A stretch of 64,000 nucleotides of DNA from Proteiniphilum propionicum (GTDB lineage: Bacteria; Bacteroidota; Bacteroidia; Bacteroidales; Dysgonomonadaceae), in NCBI RefSeq assembly GCF_022267555.1, contig NZ_CP073586.1:1488001-1552000 (forward strand), given 5' to 3'. This document shows positions 8,881 through 17,513 of this stretch, piece by piece (position 1 is the stretch's first letter; each line of letters begins with the position of its first letter). The notes beneath the pieces are model-generated. The model was not told the origin of the DNA and ran no database searches. It saw only the letters and a list, made by a program, of their open reading frames with translations. The translations under genes and the position numbers were made by a program.

Positions 8881-11289
8881 ATGATAAGCAACAGACAGCG
8901 GAAAGTGATAAAATTGCAATTGATTTTTCTTTTTCTTTTTTGCATAGCGGGGTCAGCATTCCCAAATGCTTTATATGCTACCCCACCCGGGACAAGTGGA
9001 ATAGGAATTGCTGTTTTTGATGTGGATGCTACTCCACCAATTGGCAGCAGTCTCACTTACGACCCGATGATAAATTCCGGGGAACAAACACTGAGGGCTA
9101 GGGGCATTGTGTTGTTGGGCGGAGGCGAGCCCATCGTTTTGTGTTCTGTAGACTGGATAGGAATTGCCAATGAGTCACAGGATATATTCAAGGAGGCTTT
9201 GGCTGAAGCTGCCGGCACTATCCCCAACAGGGTGGTAGTACATACTGTTCATCAGCATGATGCTCCGATATGTGATTTCACAGCTGAGAAAATTTTAAAA
9301 GATAAAAATATTCCTTCAGGTTGTTTTGACGGCACTTTTGCCCGGGAGGTAATCCGAAGGCTTCAGTCAGCTATCCACTTGTCACTTAACGACGTTAAGG
9401 AGGTAACAGATATAGGTATAGGCAGTGCGGAAGTGTATAAGGTTGCTTCAAACAGGAGGGTTTATAAAAAAGAGGGACGGATTGTGGCTATGCGTGGTTC
9501 TTCAACCAAAGATTCCATCCTCCGTTCCATGCCTGAGGGGCTGATAGATCCGGAAGTGTCGCTTGTAAGTTTCTGGAACAATAATACTCCACTGGCTGTA
9601 TTAAGCTTCTATGCAACACATCCACAGAGTTATTATCTTACTAAAATAGCCAATCCTGATTTTCCAGGTATTGCCCGTTTTCTGCGCCAGTTGGCTGTGC
9701 CGGATGCCATGCACATACATTTCAACGGCGCAGGAGGTAATGTGGCAGCCGGGAAGTATAATGATGGCAGCCATGAAAACCGTTTAATCCTGGCTAGGAG
9801 AATGGCAGATGGAATGGAGCGTGCATGGAACAATACTAAAAAATACAGTGTCAGACAGGCTGACCTGGGGTGGAATACCGAAAATCTATTATTGCCCTAT
9901 AGAGATAAAGTCAAAGAGATAGAGACGGAAATGAATCAAATGAACAGCCGTTTACTTGCCAACAATATGGGCCGTTTGGGCTGGTATAAGAGAAGAGTTG
10001 AAGGGAAGGGTATAGAAATAGCCTGTTTGCGGATCCATAACGCCCGTATACTATTTATGCCGGGAGAACTCTTTATTGAGTATCAACTGGCAGCTAAAAA
10101 GATGTTTCCCGATAATTTTGTTGCGATGGCTGCTTATGGCGATTATGGTCCGTTTTATATCGGAACAGAAGAAGCCTATGCTGAAGGAGGGTATGAGATT
10201 GAATCCAGTCCTGTAACCGCTGAATCGGAAAAGTTGATTCTGGCAAAGATTAAACGCCTTTTAAGCCGCAGCGTTATAAATAGCTCTTATGACCTTTTGA
10301 CTTATAGAGACCGTAAAGGGAATGTCTTACCCATAACTAATAAAAATGAATGGAGCGGAAAAAGGGAGGATATACTGAAAAATATGCAACTTGTGATGGG
10401 AAAACTTCCGCAACGGCAGAAGAAAAAATTGCATGTTGAATATTCCGACACAGCTGTTTACGATACATATATCCGTTACACCATAAACTTTGAGGTGGCA
10501 CCATCAGAAAAAGTGTTCGCTTATCTATACCGCCCAAAGAATATTTCGAAGTTGTTACCTGCCATACTTGCCCTTCATGGGACCGGTGCTGAAGGTAAGA
10601 AGATAATTGATGGTGCTGCCGGCATTAAAAACAGAGCCTATGCAAAAGAACTGGCAGAGAGGGGATATGTGGTTATTGCGCCGGATTATCCGAGTATGGG
10701 TGAACTGGGAAATTACGACTTCGCGAAAGACCGGTATAATTCAGGAACAATGAAAGGCATTTATAATCATATTTCCTGTATTGATCTGTTGCAGTCTCTT
10801 CCCTATGTTGATAAGAAGAGAATTGGGGTTATCGGGCACTCTTTAGGCGGTCATAACGCCCTTTTTGTAGCAGCTTTTGACCCACGAATTAAAGTTGTTG
10901 TTTCCAGCTGCGGATGGACACTCTTTGATTACTACCATGCAGGTGAAAAAAGTATTATTCAATATGGAAGCCGTTTGGGACCCTGGGCACAAGAAAGGTA
11001 CATGCCCTTTATCAGAGACAAATTCGATCTGGATGCTGAAAAGATCCCTTTCGATTTTGATGAAATTATTGCAGCAATTGCTCCCAGGCCTTTTTTTTCA
11101 AATTCTCCGATATATGACCTCAATTTTTCTGTAGAAGGTGTAAGAAAGTGTGAAAGCCGTGTCAGGGAAGTCTATCGCTTTATGAATGCAGATGATGCGG
11201 TAAAATTTGTTTATCCTCGCACAGGCCACGATTTTCCCTCTGAAATAAGGGAAGATGCATACCGCTTTATCGACAACTATCTAAAATGA
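8881..11289 (+). CDS. Fusion of ceramidase-fold domain (PF04734) and alpha/beta-hydrolase esterase
   Basis: Two catalytic folds on one secreted chain of 802 residues. After a signal peptide (hydrophobic LQLIFLFLFCIAGSAFP), residues about 40-450 form a ceramidase-like domain with the metal motifs HTVHQHDAP (His121-His126), ATHPQSYY (His247) and PGELFIEYQ, and the NGAGGN loop. Residues about 500-802 form a dienelactone-hydrolase/acetyl-xylan-esterase-like domain with the nucleophile Ser654 in GHSLGG and a likely catalytic His783 in RTGHDFP. The linker around 455-500 is polar. The fusion suggests removal of an N-acyl and an O-acyl group from one substrate, but that is inference. The reading frame is uninterrupted, so the fusion is not a frame error. 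Confidence 0.8.
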   Translation: MISNRQRKVIKLQLIFLFLFCIAGSAFPNALYATPPGTSGIGIAVFDVDATPPIGSSLTYDPMINSGEQTLRARGIVLLGGGEPIVLCSVDWIGIANESQDIFKEALAEAAGTIPNRVVVHTVHQHDAPICDFTAEKILKDKNIPSGCFDGTFAREVIRRLQSAIHLSLNDVKEVTDIGIGSAEVYKVASNRRVYKKEGRIVAMRGSSTKDSILRSMPEGLIDPEVSLVSFWNNNTPLAVLSFYATHPQSYYLTKIANPDFPGIARFLRQLAVPDAMHIHFNGAGGNVAAGKYNDGSHENRLILARRMADGMERAWNNTKKYSVRQADLGWNTENLLLPYRDKVKEIETEMNQMNSRLLANNMGRLGWYKRRVEGKGIEIACLRIHNARILFMPGELFIEYQLAAKKMFPDNFVAMAAYGDYGPFYIGTEEAYAEGGYEIESSPVTAESEKLILAKIKRLLSRSVINSSYDLLTYRDRKGNVLPITNKNEWSGKREDILKNMQLVMGKLPQRQKKKLHVEYSDTAVYDTYIRYTINFEVAPSEKVFAYLYRPKNISKLLPAILALHGTGAEGKKIIDGAAGIKNRAYAKELAERGYVVIAPDYPSMGELGNYDFAKDRYNSGTMKGIYNHISCIDLLQSLPYVDKKRIGVIGHSLGGHNALFVAAFDPRIKVVVSSCGWTLFDYYHAGEKSIIQYGSRLGPWAQERYMPFIRDKFDLDAEKIPFDFDEIIAAIAPRPFFSNSPIYDLNFSVEGVRKCESRVREVYRFMNADDAVKFVYPRTGHDFPSEIREDAYRFIDNYLK

Positions 11290-11316
11290 CAAATATATAA
11301 TAATTAAAAACAAAAA

Positions 11317-12120
11317 ATGAAAAAGTTAATTGTAATTTTAACGTTAGGTATCATAGTTATATCTGCGTGTAAAGAATCAAAAAAAGAAGCAGAAGAGAGC
11401 GTTATCCCTGAAAACAGCGCGATTTCACAAGATCTCTTTATTCCCGAGAATGAAGGTTATTCCCTCTTTTGGGAAGATAATTTTGAAGGTACAGAACTGG
11501 ACACTTTAAAATGGAAAGTCAGGGGAACCGGACCTCGCCGCATTGGTTACAACGACCCTTCTATGGTTGCCGTAAATGATGGGTGTTTACTTCTTATGTA
11601 TGACATCAAGAAAGACAGTATTATGGGTAGTGCCGTAGGAAGCTATCAAACATTTAATACTACCTATGGTTATTTCGAATGCCGTGCCCGCCTTCAAAAA
11701 TGTAGTGGGCCCTGGGCGGCATTTTGGATGCAGTCTCCACTGATATCGAAAGGTGAAGATCCTGCAGTTTTTGGTGCGGAAATAGATATTTTTGAATATT
11801 TCAAGGAGCTAGGAGACGATCATATGACACATTGTGTTCACTGGGCTTATGGGCCAAACCAGAAATCGGTAGGACGTCTGGACAGTGACCTGAAAGGGCT
11901 TTCGGAAGGTTTTCATACCTACGCACTTGAATGGACACCGGAGAAATATGTATTCTTTATTGATGGACTGAAGTTTCATGAGATAAGTGAAGGCGTATCG
12001 AAAATTGATCAGTATATGATTCTCAGCATGGAGATACCGTCAACGCTTGAAGGAATAAAGAATGCTTGTGCTCCTGATACTTTTATGGTAGATTATGTAA
12101 AAGTATATAAAAAGCAATAA
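11317..12120 (+). CDS. GH16-family glycoside hydrolase, lipoprotein
   Basis: Beta-glucanase/beta-galactanase-type enzyme of family GH16. The leader ends with an alanine-cysteine lipobox (VISAC), so it is membrane anchored, probably on the outer membrane. The diagnostic catalytic motif is present as EIDIFE: Glu155 nucleophile, Asp157, Glu160 acid/base. Before it come the family's concave-face signatures YFECRARLQK and GPWAAFWMQS; after it come HCVHWAYG, FHTYALEWTPEKYVFFIDG and a last strand MVDYVKVYK. At 267 residues it is the bare catalytic domain with no carbohydrate-binding module. It begins 27 nt after the fusion protein and is the last + strand gene before the convergent block. Laminarin, agar-like or mucin-type substrates are all possible. 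Confidence 0.88.
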   Translation: MKKLIVILTLGIIVISACKESKKEAEESVIPENSAISQDLFIPENEGYSLFWEDNFEGTELDTLKWKVRGTGPRRIGYNDPSMVAVNDGCLLLMYDIKKDSIMGSAVGSYQTFNTTYGYFECRARLQKCSGPWAAFWMQSPLISKGEDPAVFGAEIDIFEYFKELGDDHMTHCVHWAYGPNQKSVGRLDSDLKGLSEGFHTYALEWTPEKYVFFIDGLKFHEISEGVSKIDQYMILSMEIPSTLEGIKNACAPDTFMVDYVKVYKKQ

Positions 12121-12210
12121 CTTTTGCTGCAGAGCCAGGGCATTAAATAGAAAATTCATCAAAAATATATTTGGGTATGCTGCACTGACATTTTAAACAG
12201 AGATGACCTT

Positions 12211-13533
12211 TTAAATTGGAGCACCCATTATCCCGTCATTCCACAATACGGGCTTGTAATTGTGTTCAGTGAGCCATTGTACGGTTTTTTCCAATCGTTG
12301 GAAATGGTCCGGTAAATAGCTATTATAAAATGGCCAGAAATATTGCTCATGCGTAAAAATATCCATTATTTCAGCACAATCCGGGTTTTTGGATATTGAT
12401 TCTAATGTTGGAACAATTTCGTTTAGGGGGGTTGAATTGCAAACCATATCGGTTTTACAGAAAATGATTCCGCTGTCAAAATCCATAAGTAAATCATGGG
12501 TTGAAAGATACCTCGAACGATCTTCATCCAACCCCAAATTGATATTCCAGCCGTTTTGATTATGTGCAAAATATGCACTTAAAACGCGAATGCCTTTATT
12601 TGCCAATGGTTTAAAGGCAGAAGGATTCAAATCCCAATGTATATTTGTCATGATGCCATAAGTTTCTTGCCCTGCAAAACGAAAAATTTGTTCTGCAACC
12701 ATATCTAAATCATTAATTATTTTTTCAGGAGGAGTATTTTGATAAGGTCTGTCGGGTTTATTTGTATATGCATGGAAGGCTAATTTTAACCAATCAGAAT
12801 TATCAATCCATTCACTCTTATATCTATCCGGAAATTCGCATAAAGTGAACTCTTTTTCCTGAGTGTATTCTAAACCATCTGAATAATAAATATTTAAATG
12901 ATATTTTGTCCCATATTTACGATGTATTTCACGAAGTCCTTTCAGATAGAAGCAATCGAAGAGTGAGGTGTATTTTTTTCGGGCAATATCTCTCAGGAAG
13001 AAAATATTATCATCAATATTCAGGCTGTAGCGGGGAAAAGAATTCCTGTCCCAAATGACCCGGATACTATGTGATTTTTGTCCTAAATAATCACCTGCAG
13101 TTGCAGTAATCTCAGTCTCTTTATCTTCAATGATGATCTCTGCCGTAAACATAGTATCATTGCGCTGAGCGATTACCCCATTTACAATAACTTTTTGATT
13201 AACAGGCGCTGTTCCTTTAACTCTGATTTTCAAACCATTATCCGTCTTTTCGCCATGTCTCCAGTTTAAGATAGCACCATGAAAGGGTTCATTTATTTTT
13301 ATTTCCGAGTGTATGTCAATTATACCTGAAGCATTTACCCGGCCTGGTGTGGAATTGTTAAAAAATGATCCACCGGAGGGTAATGAACTTCCATGTATAA
13401 AGTCTGCCTGTTTATCATTTTCAATATTGGTCTTCCACTTAAATGATTCATCTGCATAAGTATTATAAATAAAACTCGACCCCACAGCTCCGGATATTAC
13501 ATGTTTCAAAAAACTTCTTCTATTGGATTTCAT
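12211..13533 (-). CDS. Tat-signal protein, possibly NodB/polysaccharide-deacetylase-like fold
   Basis: Exported protein with a near-perfect Tat signal (NRRSFLKH). Residues about 60-170 look like an Ig-like beta domain; from about 190 the chain reads like a NodB-type barrel: RYSLNIDDNIFFLRDI, TKYHLNIYY, LKLAFHAYTN, FDSGIIFCKTD, EIMDIFTHEQYFW. The pattern of an early Asp pair, FHAYTN and THEQYF mimics polysaccharide-deacetylase motifs, but the metal site is not convincing enough to claim activity. The start is well supported: a strong AGGAGG sits 8 nt upstream, unusual here. It is the last gene of the - strand block and converges with the GH16 gene over 90 nt. Confidence 0.6.
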   Translation of the reverse strand: MKSNRRSFLKHVISGAVGSSFIYNTYADESFKWKTNIENDKQADFIHGSSLPSGGSFFNNSTPGRVNASGIIDIHSEIKINEPFHGAILNWRHGEKTDNGLKIRVKGTAPVNQKVIVNGVIAQRNDTMFTAEIIIEDKETEITATAGDYLGQKSHSIRVIWDRNSFPRYSLNIDDNIFFLRDIARKKYTSLFDCFYLKGLREIHRKYGTKYHLNIYYSDGLEYTQEKEFTLCEFPDRYKSEWIDNSDWLKLAFHAYTNKPDRPYQNTPPEKIINDLDMVAEQIFRFAGQETYGIMTNIHWDLNPSAFKPLANKGIRVLSAYFAHNQNGWNINLGLDEDRSRYLSTHDLLMDFDSGIIFCKTDMVCNSTPLNEIVPTLESISKNPDCAEIMDIFTHEQYFWPFYNSYLPDHFQRLEKTVQWLTEHNYKPVLWNDGIMGAPI

Positions 13534-13626
13534 AATTTTTCCCTCCTGAATTATTGAATTAATTTGTTCGATTTTGATTTATGTGAAAAGGGTACCAAGT
13601 AGATACATGCGAAATATGGATGTACT

Positions 13627-15516
13627 TTATTTCAAAAACCACTCAAAAAATGAATATAGCACTTCGTTTGATTCTGCATTCGGGCTATGCTCGGGACGGT
13701 TGGTCATGGCAACCCGGTGGGTATATCCCAACAGTTTATTTACGGCGATAGAATGGTTTAGCGGAATCCAACGCTCAAGAGGATCGGACGATCCGCCGGA
13801 AACAAGAAAAGGACGAGGAGCCATGAGTGCATGAAGCTCATGCAGGTCGTATCCTTCATTACGAAGCATTGGATATAAACCCCTGGCATTCTTCCCTGTC
13901 TTGCTCCAGGTATGATTCCATGGTGGCTTATAATAACCTAAATACCACGGTTCCCAGTAATTGACGTTTCCTCCTTTTGTTTCGTCAAAAACAATACCGG
14001 GGTCGCCCCACGCTGCACAGGCAAACTTATCGTACAGGCAAGAGGCGAACAGAGCCCATTTTCCCCCGTATGAATGCCCTACAATTCCTATCCGTTCCGG
14101 GTCTACATCCTCTGACTTTGTCAGTGCTTCCAGTGCATTTGCTGCGGCGTAGGCCAATACTGATAAAGGCTGGATGGTTGCATTCTCTATGTTTGGATAA
14201 TAGATGGAGTATGTTTTGTTTTTAGTTGTCACAGAAGTACCAAGGGAGAGAGTGACAAATCCTTTTTTAACCAGTTGATAAGCAAAATCTTTATAGGGTT
14301 TTTCACCTATTCCCGCTGCTGTTTCAGGTTCGTAGAATACAGAGATCACAGCTGGTTTTTTACCTTTCTTATCGGGAACAAGCAAATAGCCTTCCGTTTG
14401 TTCGTTGGGCGTCCAATAAAACCGTACTATGTACTGCATGAAATCTTCTCTTTTCTCTTTTCCGATAATTTCAAATTCCTGCTGATCTAATATAGGTGGC
14501 CATTCCCCCATCATCTCCATCCAGCGGGAGCGGATCTCTTCACGCCTTTTTCTCCAATCGGCTCTATCCTTTACAGGGGTACCATCGTAAAACTGCAGAG
14601 GAGTTCGATAGCCGTGGAAACTGTATTCGTACTCTTTTGGTGGATAGAAATAGGAGGCAATCGTACGCCAGGAATCTTCACTTACTTCTATAGGCGTAAT
14701 CTTATAGGGATTGTTTACAGCGTGGTGGGCGGAAAGTTGAGCTACTTTTGCCTGAAAGGGAGTAACTGTGCAGGGGACGTAACTGTTTCCTACAACCGGT
14801 TTTTCAAATAATTTCTCGTACCATGTGCAAGAAGCCGTGTATCTTCCGTAGTTAATATCCAAATGATACCCATCCTTGCAAAAAGTATCTCCCAGACTGC
14901 TTGTCCTTCCGTTTTGTATGGCTGTGCCGGCAGGGATAATAATCTTGATTCCCATTTTTTGTGCTGCACGGCAAGAGGCATCAATAATTGCATTGTACAT
15001 CGAGATCTGATTGTTGCCGTAATTGGAAAAACCGGCATGAGTAGAAGTTTGTGCATATGCCCAGGTAGCGTGTAATACTATCTCCATGTCAGGATTGGAG
15101 GAGTGTTTTTCCACGAAACTTATCAACTGTTCAAGATATGGGCAATAGGACTCGTATTGGCCGGAAAGTGAGCTTACTTGTTGAAAAGAGATATAGTCCC
15201 ACTCTTCATCACTAATAGCATCAATCAGCCTGTAACCTGGTGTAGTAGTCTTAATACCGTTTACAATTTTTCTATACGAATAGTTGGGAAAATTATTTAC
15301 AGAATTGATGTAGTGTTTTTCTAAAGAGCACCCGCCAATATACATGTTCCCGATTATAATGGTATCGCCATTAGCTTCAGCTAATCCTGCGAGGTAATAC
15401 TCAATTGCATCTTCAGAGAAACTGTTCCCGATAGTTAGTAGTTTTATTTGTTTCGCATGAACAGAAGTTATTGAGATACAAAGCGTGAGAAAAAATAGTG
15501 CGAATTTGTTCATCAT
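13627..15516 (-). CDS. Fusion of DUF4886 (SGNH-like) domain and alpha/beta-hydrolase esterase
   Basis: Secreted two-domain protein of 629 residues. After a signal peptide (FALFFLTLCISITSVHA), residues about 22-270 form a DUF4886 domain: block I TIGNSFSEDA holds the presumed serine, and DGYHLD near the end holds the Asp-His pair, as in SGNH esterases. Residues about 310-629 form an alpha/beta-hydrolase like acetyl-xylan or glucuronoyl esterases: nucleophile Ser482 in GHSYGG, then GDPGI, MAPRPFLVSGG, and a C-terminal HSP motif that may supply the catalytic His. Two esterase folds on one chain suggest removal of acyl groups from a decorated glycan. ATG at 15516 and 15513 are both possible starts. 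It lies 93 nt before the NodB-like gene. Confidence 0.75.
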   Translation of the reverse strand: MMNKFALFFLTLCISITSVHAKQIKLLTIGNSFSEDAIEYYLAGLAEANGDTIIIGNMYIGGCSLEKHYINSVNNFPNYSYRKIVNGIKTTTPGYRLIDAISDEEWDYISFQQVSSLSGQYESYCPYLEQLISFVEKHSSNPDMEIVLHATWAYAQTSTHAGFSNYGNNQISMYNAIIDASCRAAQKMGIKIIIPAGTAIQNGRTSSLGDTFCKDGYHLDINYGRYTASCTWYEKLFEKPVVGNSYVPCTVTPFQAKVAQLSAHHAVNNPYKITPIEVSEDSWRTIASYFYPPKEYEYSFHGYRTPLQFYDGTPVKDRADWRKRREEIRSRWMEMMGEWPPILDQQEFEIIGKEKREDFMQYIVRFYWTPNEQTEGYLLVPDKKGKKPAVISVFYEPETAAGIGEKPYKDFAYQLVKKGFVTLSLGTSVTTKNKTYSIYYPNIENATIQPLSVLAYAAANALEALTKSEDVDPERIGIVGHSYGGKWALFASCLYDKFACAAWGDPGIVFDETKGGNVNYWEPWYLGYYKPPWNHTWSKTGKNARGLYPMLRNEGYDLHELHALMAPRPFLVSGGSSDPLERWIPLNHSIAVNKLLGYTHRVAMTNRPEHSPNAESNEVLYSFFEWFLK

Positions 15517-15729
15517 TATATTGGTTTATAAACTGTTTATTGAAGTTTCGCATTTGTTACGATAAAAGCAAAATCTTGCAATTGATATTGGTTAGTGCCC
15601 CGTCTTGACTAAAGATTGCATGGGTCGCAAAGAAACGGCTTTTTATAACTGTCGGATGTCTTACAAATATATTCTCTACATAAATGTAGTAGTCTCAAAT
15701 GAGCAGCTTTTTATGAGTGCCCGATGAAA

Positions 15730-15975
15730 TCATGCAGCCCTTTTGATCAGTCTTTTCATCAAAAGGGCAACAGCTCTGACCATTGCAACAAGCAGATACA
15801 AAGTTATAGAAATAATAATAACATATCCTATTTGGGTAAACATTTCATACCAGGGTGTTTTGAAAGTAATAATTGAAAAAATATTTATCAGGAATGCTAT
15901 GATAAAGCAGGCGGAAAGAATAAATATTTCTTTTTTTAACCGCTTTGACGTTATAATTAAATCTTTCATCTTCAT
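15730..15975 (-). CDS. Small membrane protein, function unknown
   Basis: An 81-residue protein with two hydrophobic segments (IFILSACFIIAFLINIFSIITF and YVIIISITLYLLVAMVRAVAL region), basic at both ends, so probably a two-pass inner-membrane protein. The reading is supported by AAAGGAG eight bases ahead of the ATG and by hydrophobic composition. An overlapping open frame on the + strand is its shadow. The last codons lie inside an 11-bp perfect inverted repeat (15737-15768), so the sequence encoding the basic tail could also fold as a hairpin. It lies 47 nt downstream of a Gfo/Idh/MocA gene, perhaps in the same transcript. No function can be inferred. Confidence 0.6.
   Translation of the reverse strand: MKMKDLIITSKRLKKEIFILSACFIIAFLINIFSIITFKTPWYEMFTQIGYVIIISITLYLLVAMVRAVALLMKRLIKRAA
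15737..15768. repeat. Perfect 11-bp inverted repeat at the 3' end of the small membrane gene
   Basis: The arms GCCCTTTTGAT and ATCAAAAGGGC are separated by 10 nt and include the last codons of the 15730-15975 gene. No U-run follows on either strand, so it is not a classic intrinsic terminator, but it could act as a 3' end-protecting stem. Confidence 0.5.
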
Positions 15976-16022
15976 GCGTCTCCTTTAATAATTAAGTAAT
16001 AATTGGTATAGAAAAACTCAGT

Positions 16023-17357
16023 TTAAGAAAATCTCATATATGGAATTTTATATTCTTCCGGGAAAGAGATCTTCTTTTGTTCGGTAATAGCCTGATTCCC
16101 CAAATGGCAAAGCATTGTGGCAAGATAAGCTTCCTCAACAATATTTTTCCCTTTTTCGCCGGTAATACAAGCTTGGCAGAATGCAGACAGAATTTCATCG
16201 GAACCATCTTTCAGGGCTCCAATCATCGATAACCCGTCATTTACATGAAATTCTCCTTCAATGATGTTGTGAGGAGTATACCTCTCTTTTGTCTCAGGTC
16301 GCCAGCTTGGGCCGGCAGCCGGCACTGAGGCATATATTTTATTGCCTATCTGTCCGATTAATTGTTCAATACCCGATTTGTTACTACCGGCTTCATCTTC
16401 CAGATAATAAATGCCGGTAGCCAGGTTCATGGTACCTTTACTGCCAAGGATCTGATCCTCCATCCCATTAAATTTATTGGAAATAAGCGATTCATAATTG
16501 ATTTTGACCCCATTGGAGTAGTGATACACCAGATTTACACTATCATATACCTCTCTTCCGTCTTTCCAATATACGATGTCTCCTGTTCCTATCACTGATT
16601 CAGGCACCATCTGCATAGCCCAGCAGCAGACTTCCAATTGATGGGATGCCAATTCAGTCATTAACCCGGCTGAATAATCCCGATACAAACGCCAGTTGAT
16701 CTGACGCTCCAGTTCCGGAGAAGGTACGGGGCGCCTCCAGTCATGGTTCCTGAACCAATGACAGCGTTCTCCCACAATTTCTCCGATTAAGCCGGAATGG
16801 ATCATTTGTATCCCCTTTATATACTTCTTGTCGTACATACGCTGCATGCAGAAATAGAGAACTTTATCCGTTTTCCGATATGTATCGTAAATTGCTTTGC
16901 ATTCCTCCATGGTTAAAGCCATTGCCTTTTCGCAATACACGTGCTTTCCCGCATCCAGGGCATCCAATGTCATAGGAGCATGCAGATAAAGCGGGGTAGA
17001 TATAATAACTCCGTCGATATCAGCAGATTCCAGCATCTTTCGATAGTCGGTATATGTCTTCGCGTTGGGACAAAGACCGGAAGCCTCTTTCAGGTTCGGG
17101 GGATATATATCACACAGAGCCACAATTTCGGCATGTTGCAGAGACAATACTGCGTGTATATTATACGTTCCTCTGGAACCCGTTCCGATAAATCCTATCC
17201 TGGCTTTCTCTTTTTTTATTTCTTTGGCTTTATCCGGGGTAAACGACTGCAACCAGGGGGTCGTAGCTAAAAGCGCGGCTCCTCCCGAAACGTAACCTAA
17301 GTCTTTGATAAATTGTCGCAGGCTCGTATCCACTTGTTTAGGTTTTTTGTTCGACAT
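16023..17357 (-). CDS. Gfo/Idh/MocA-family oxidoreductase with export signal
   Basis: NAD(P)-dependent sugar oxidoreductase fold. The Rossmann motif is GFIGTGSRG near residue 55; the family EKA motif is present as VYCEKAMALTMEEC, where the lysine is the usual catalytic residue. The C-terminal alpha/beta domain carries the LASHQLEV segment with a conserved His. The N-terminus (LRQFIKDLGYVSGGAALLATTPW) resembles a Tat signal but has a single arginine (LRQF), so the export route is uncertain. It is one of four such proteins in this block, and bacteria use exported members on glycosides. A GGAAG lies nine bases before the ATG. Substrate unknown. Confidence 0.8.
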   Translation of the reverse strand: MSNKKPKQVDTSLRQFIKDLGYVSGGAALLATTPWLQSFTPDKAKEIKKEKARIGFIGTGSRGTYNIHAVLSLQHAEIVALCDIYPPNLKEASGLCPNAKTYTDYRKMLESADIDGVIISTPLYLHAPMTLDALDAGKHVYCEKAMALTMEECKAIYDTYRKTDKVLYFCMQRMYDKKYIKGIQMIHSGLIGEIVGERCHWFRNHDWRRPVPSPELERQINWRLYRDYSAGLMTELASHQLEVCCWAMQMVPESVIGTGDIVYWKDGREVYDSVNLVYHYSNGVKINYESLISNKFNGMEDQILGSKGTMNLATGIYYLEDEAGSNKSGIEQLIGQIGNKIYASVPAAGPSWRPETKERYTPHNIIEGEFHVNDGLSMIGALKDGSDEILSAFCQACITGEKGKNIVEEAYLATMLCHLGNQAITEQKKISFPEEYKIPYMRFS

Positions 17358-17513
17358 GATTTTACTTCCTTATAAGTCCTGTATACATTCCGGTAAATTC
17401 TTACTTAATAGCTGAATAATCAGTTAGTTATGCTCCTTACCCCAAAAAAGTATTCAGAGTTGATAATCAACTTGTTATTATCAGTCTCCTAAGAGGAATA
17501 CCGAATTGTTATT

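Noticed and set aside
13574-13834. 86-codon + strand frame opposite the DUF4886-esterase end
   Set aside because: Shadow of the conserved C-terminal hydrolase domain.
15743-15988. Open frame on the + strand opposite the small membrane gene
   Set aside because: The - strand frame has a Shine-Dalgarno sequence and two membrane helices; the + frame is its mirror.
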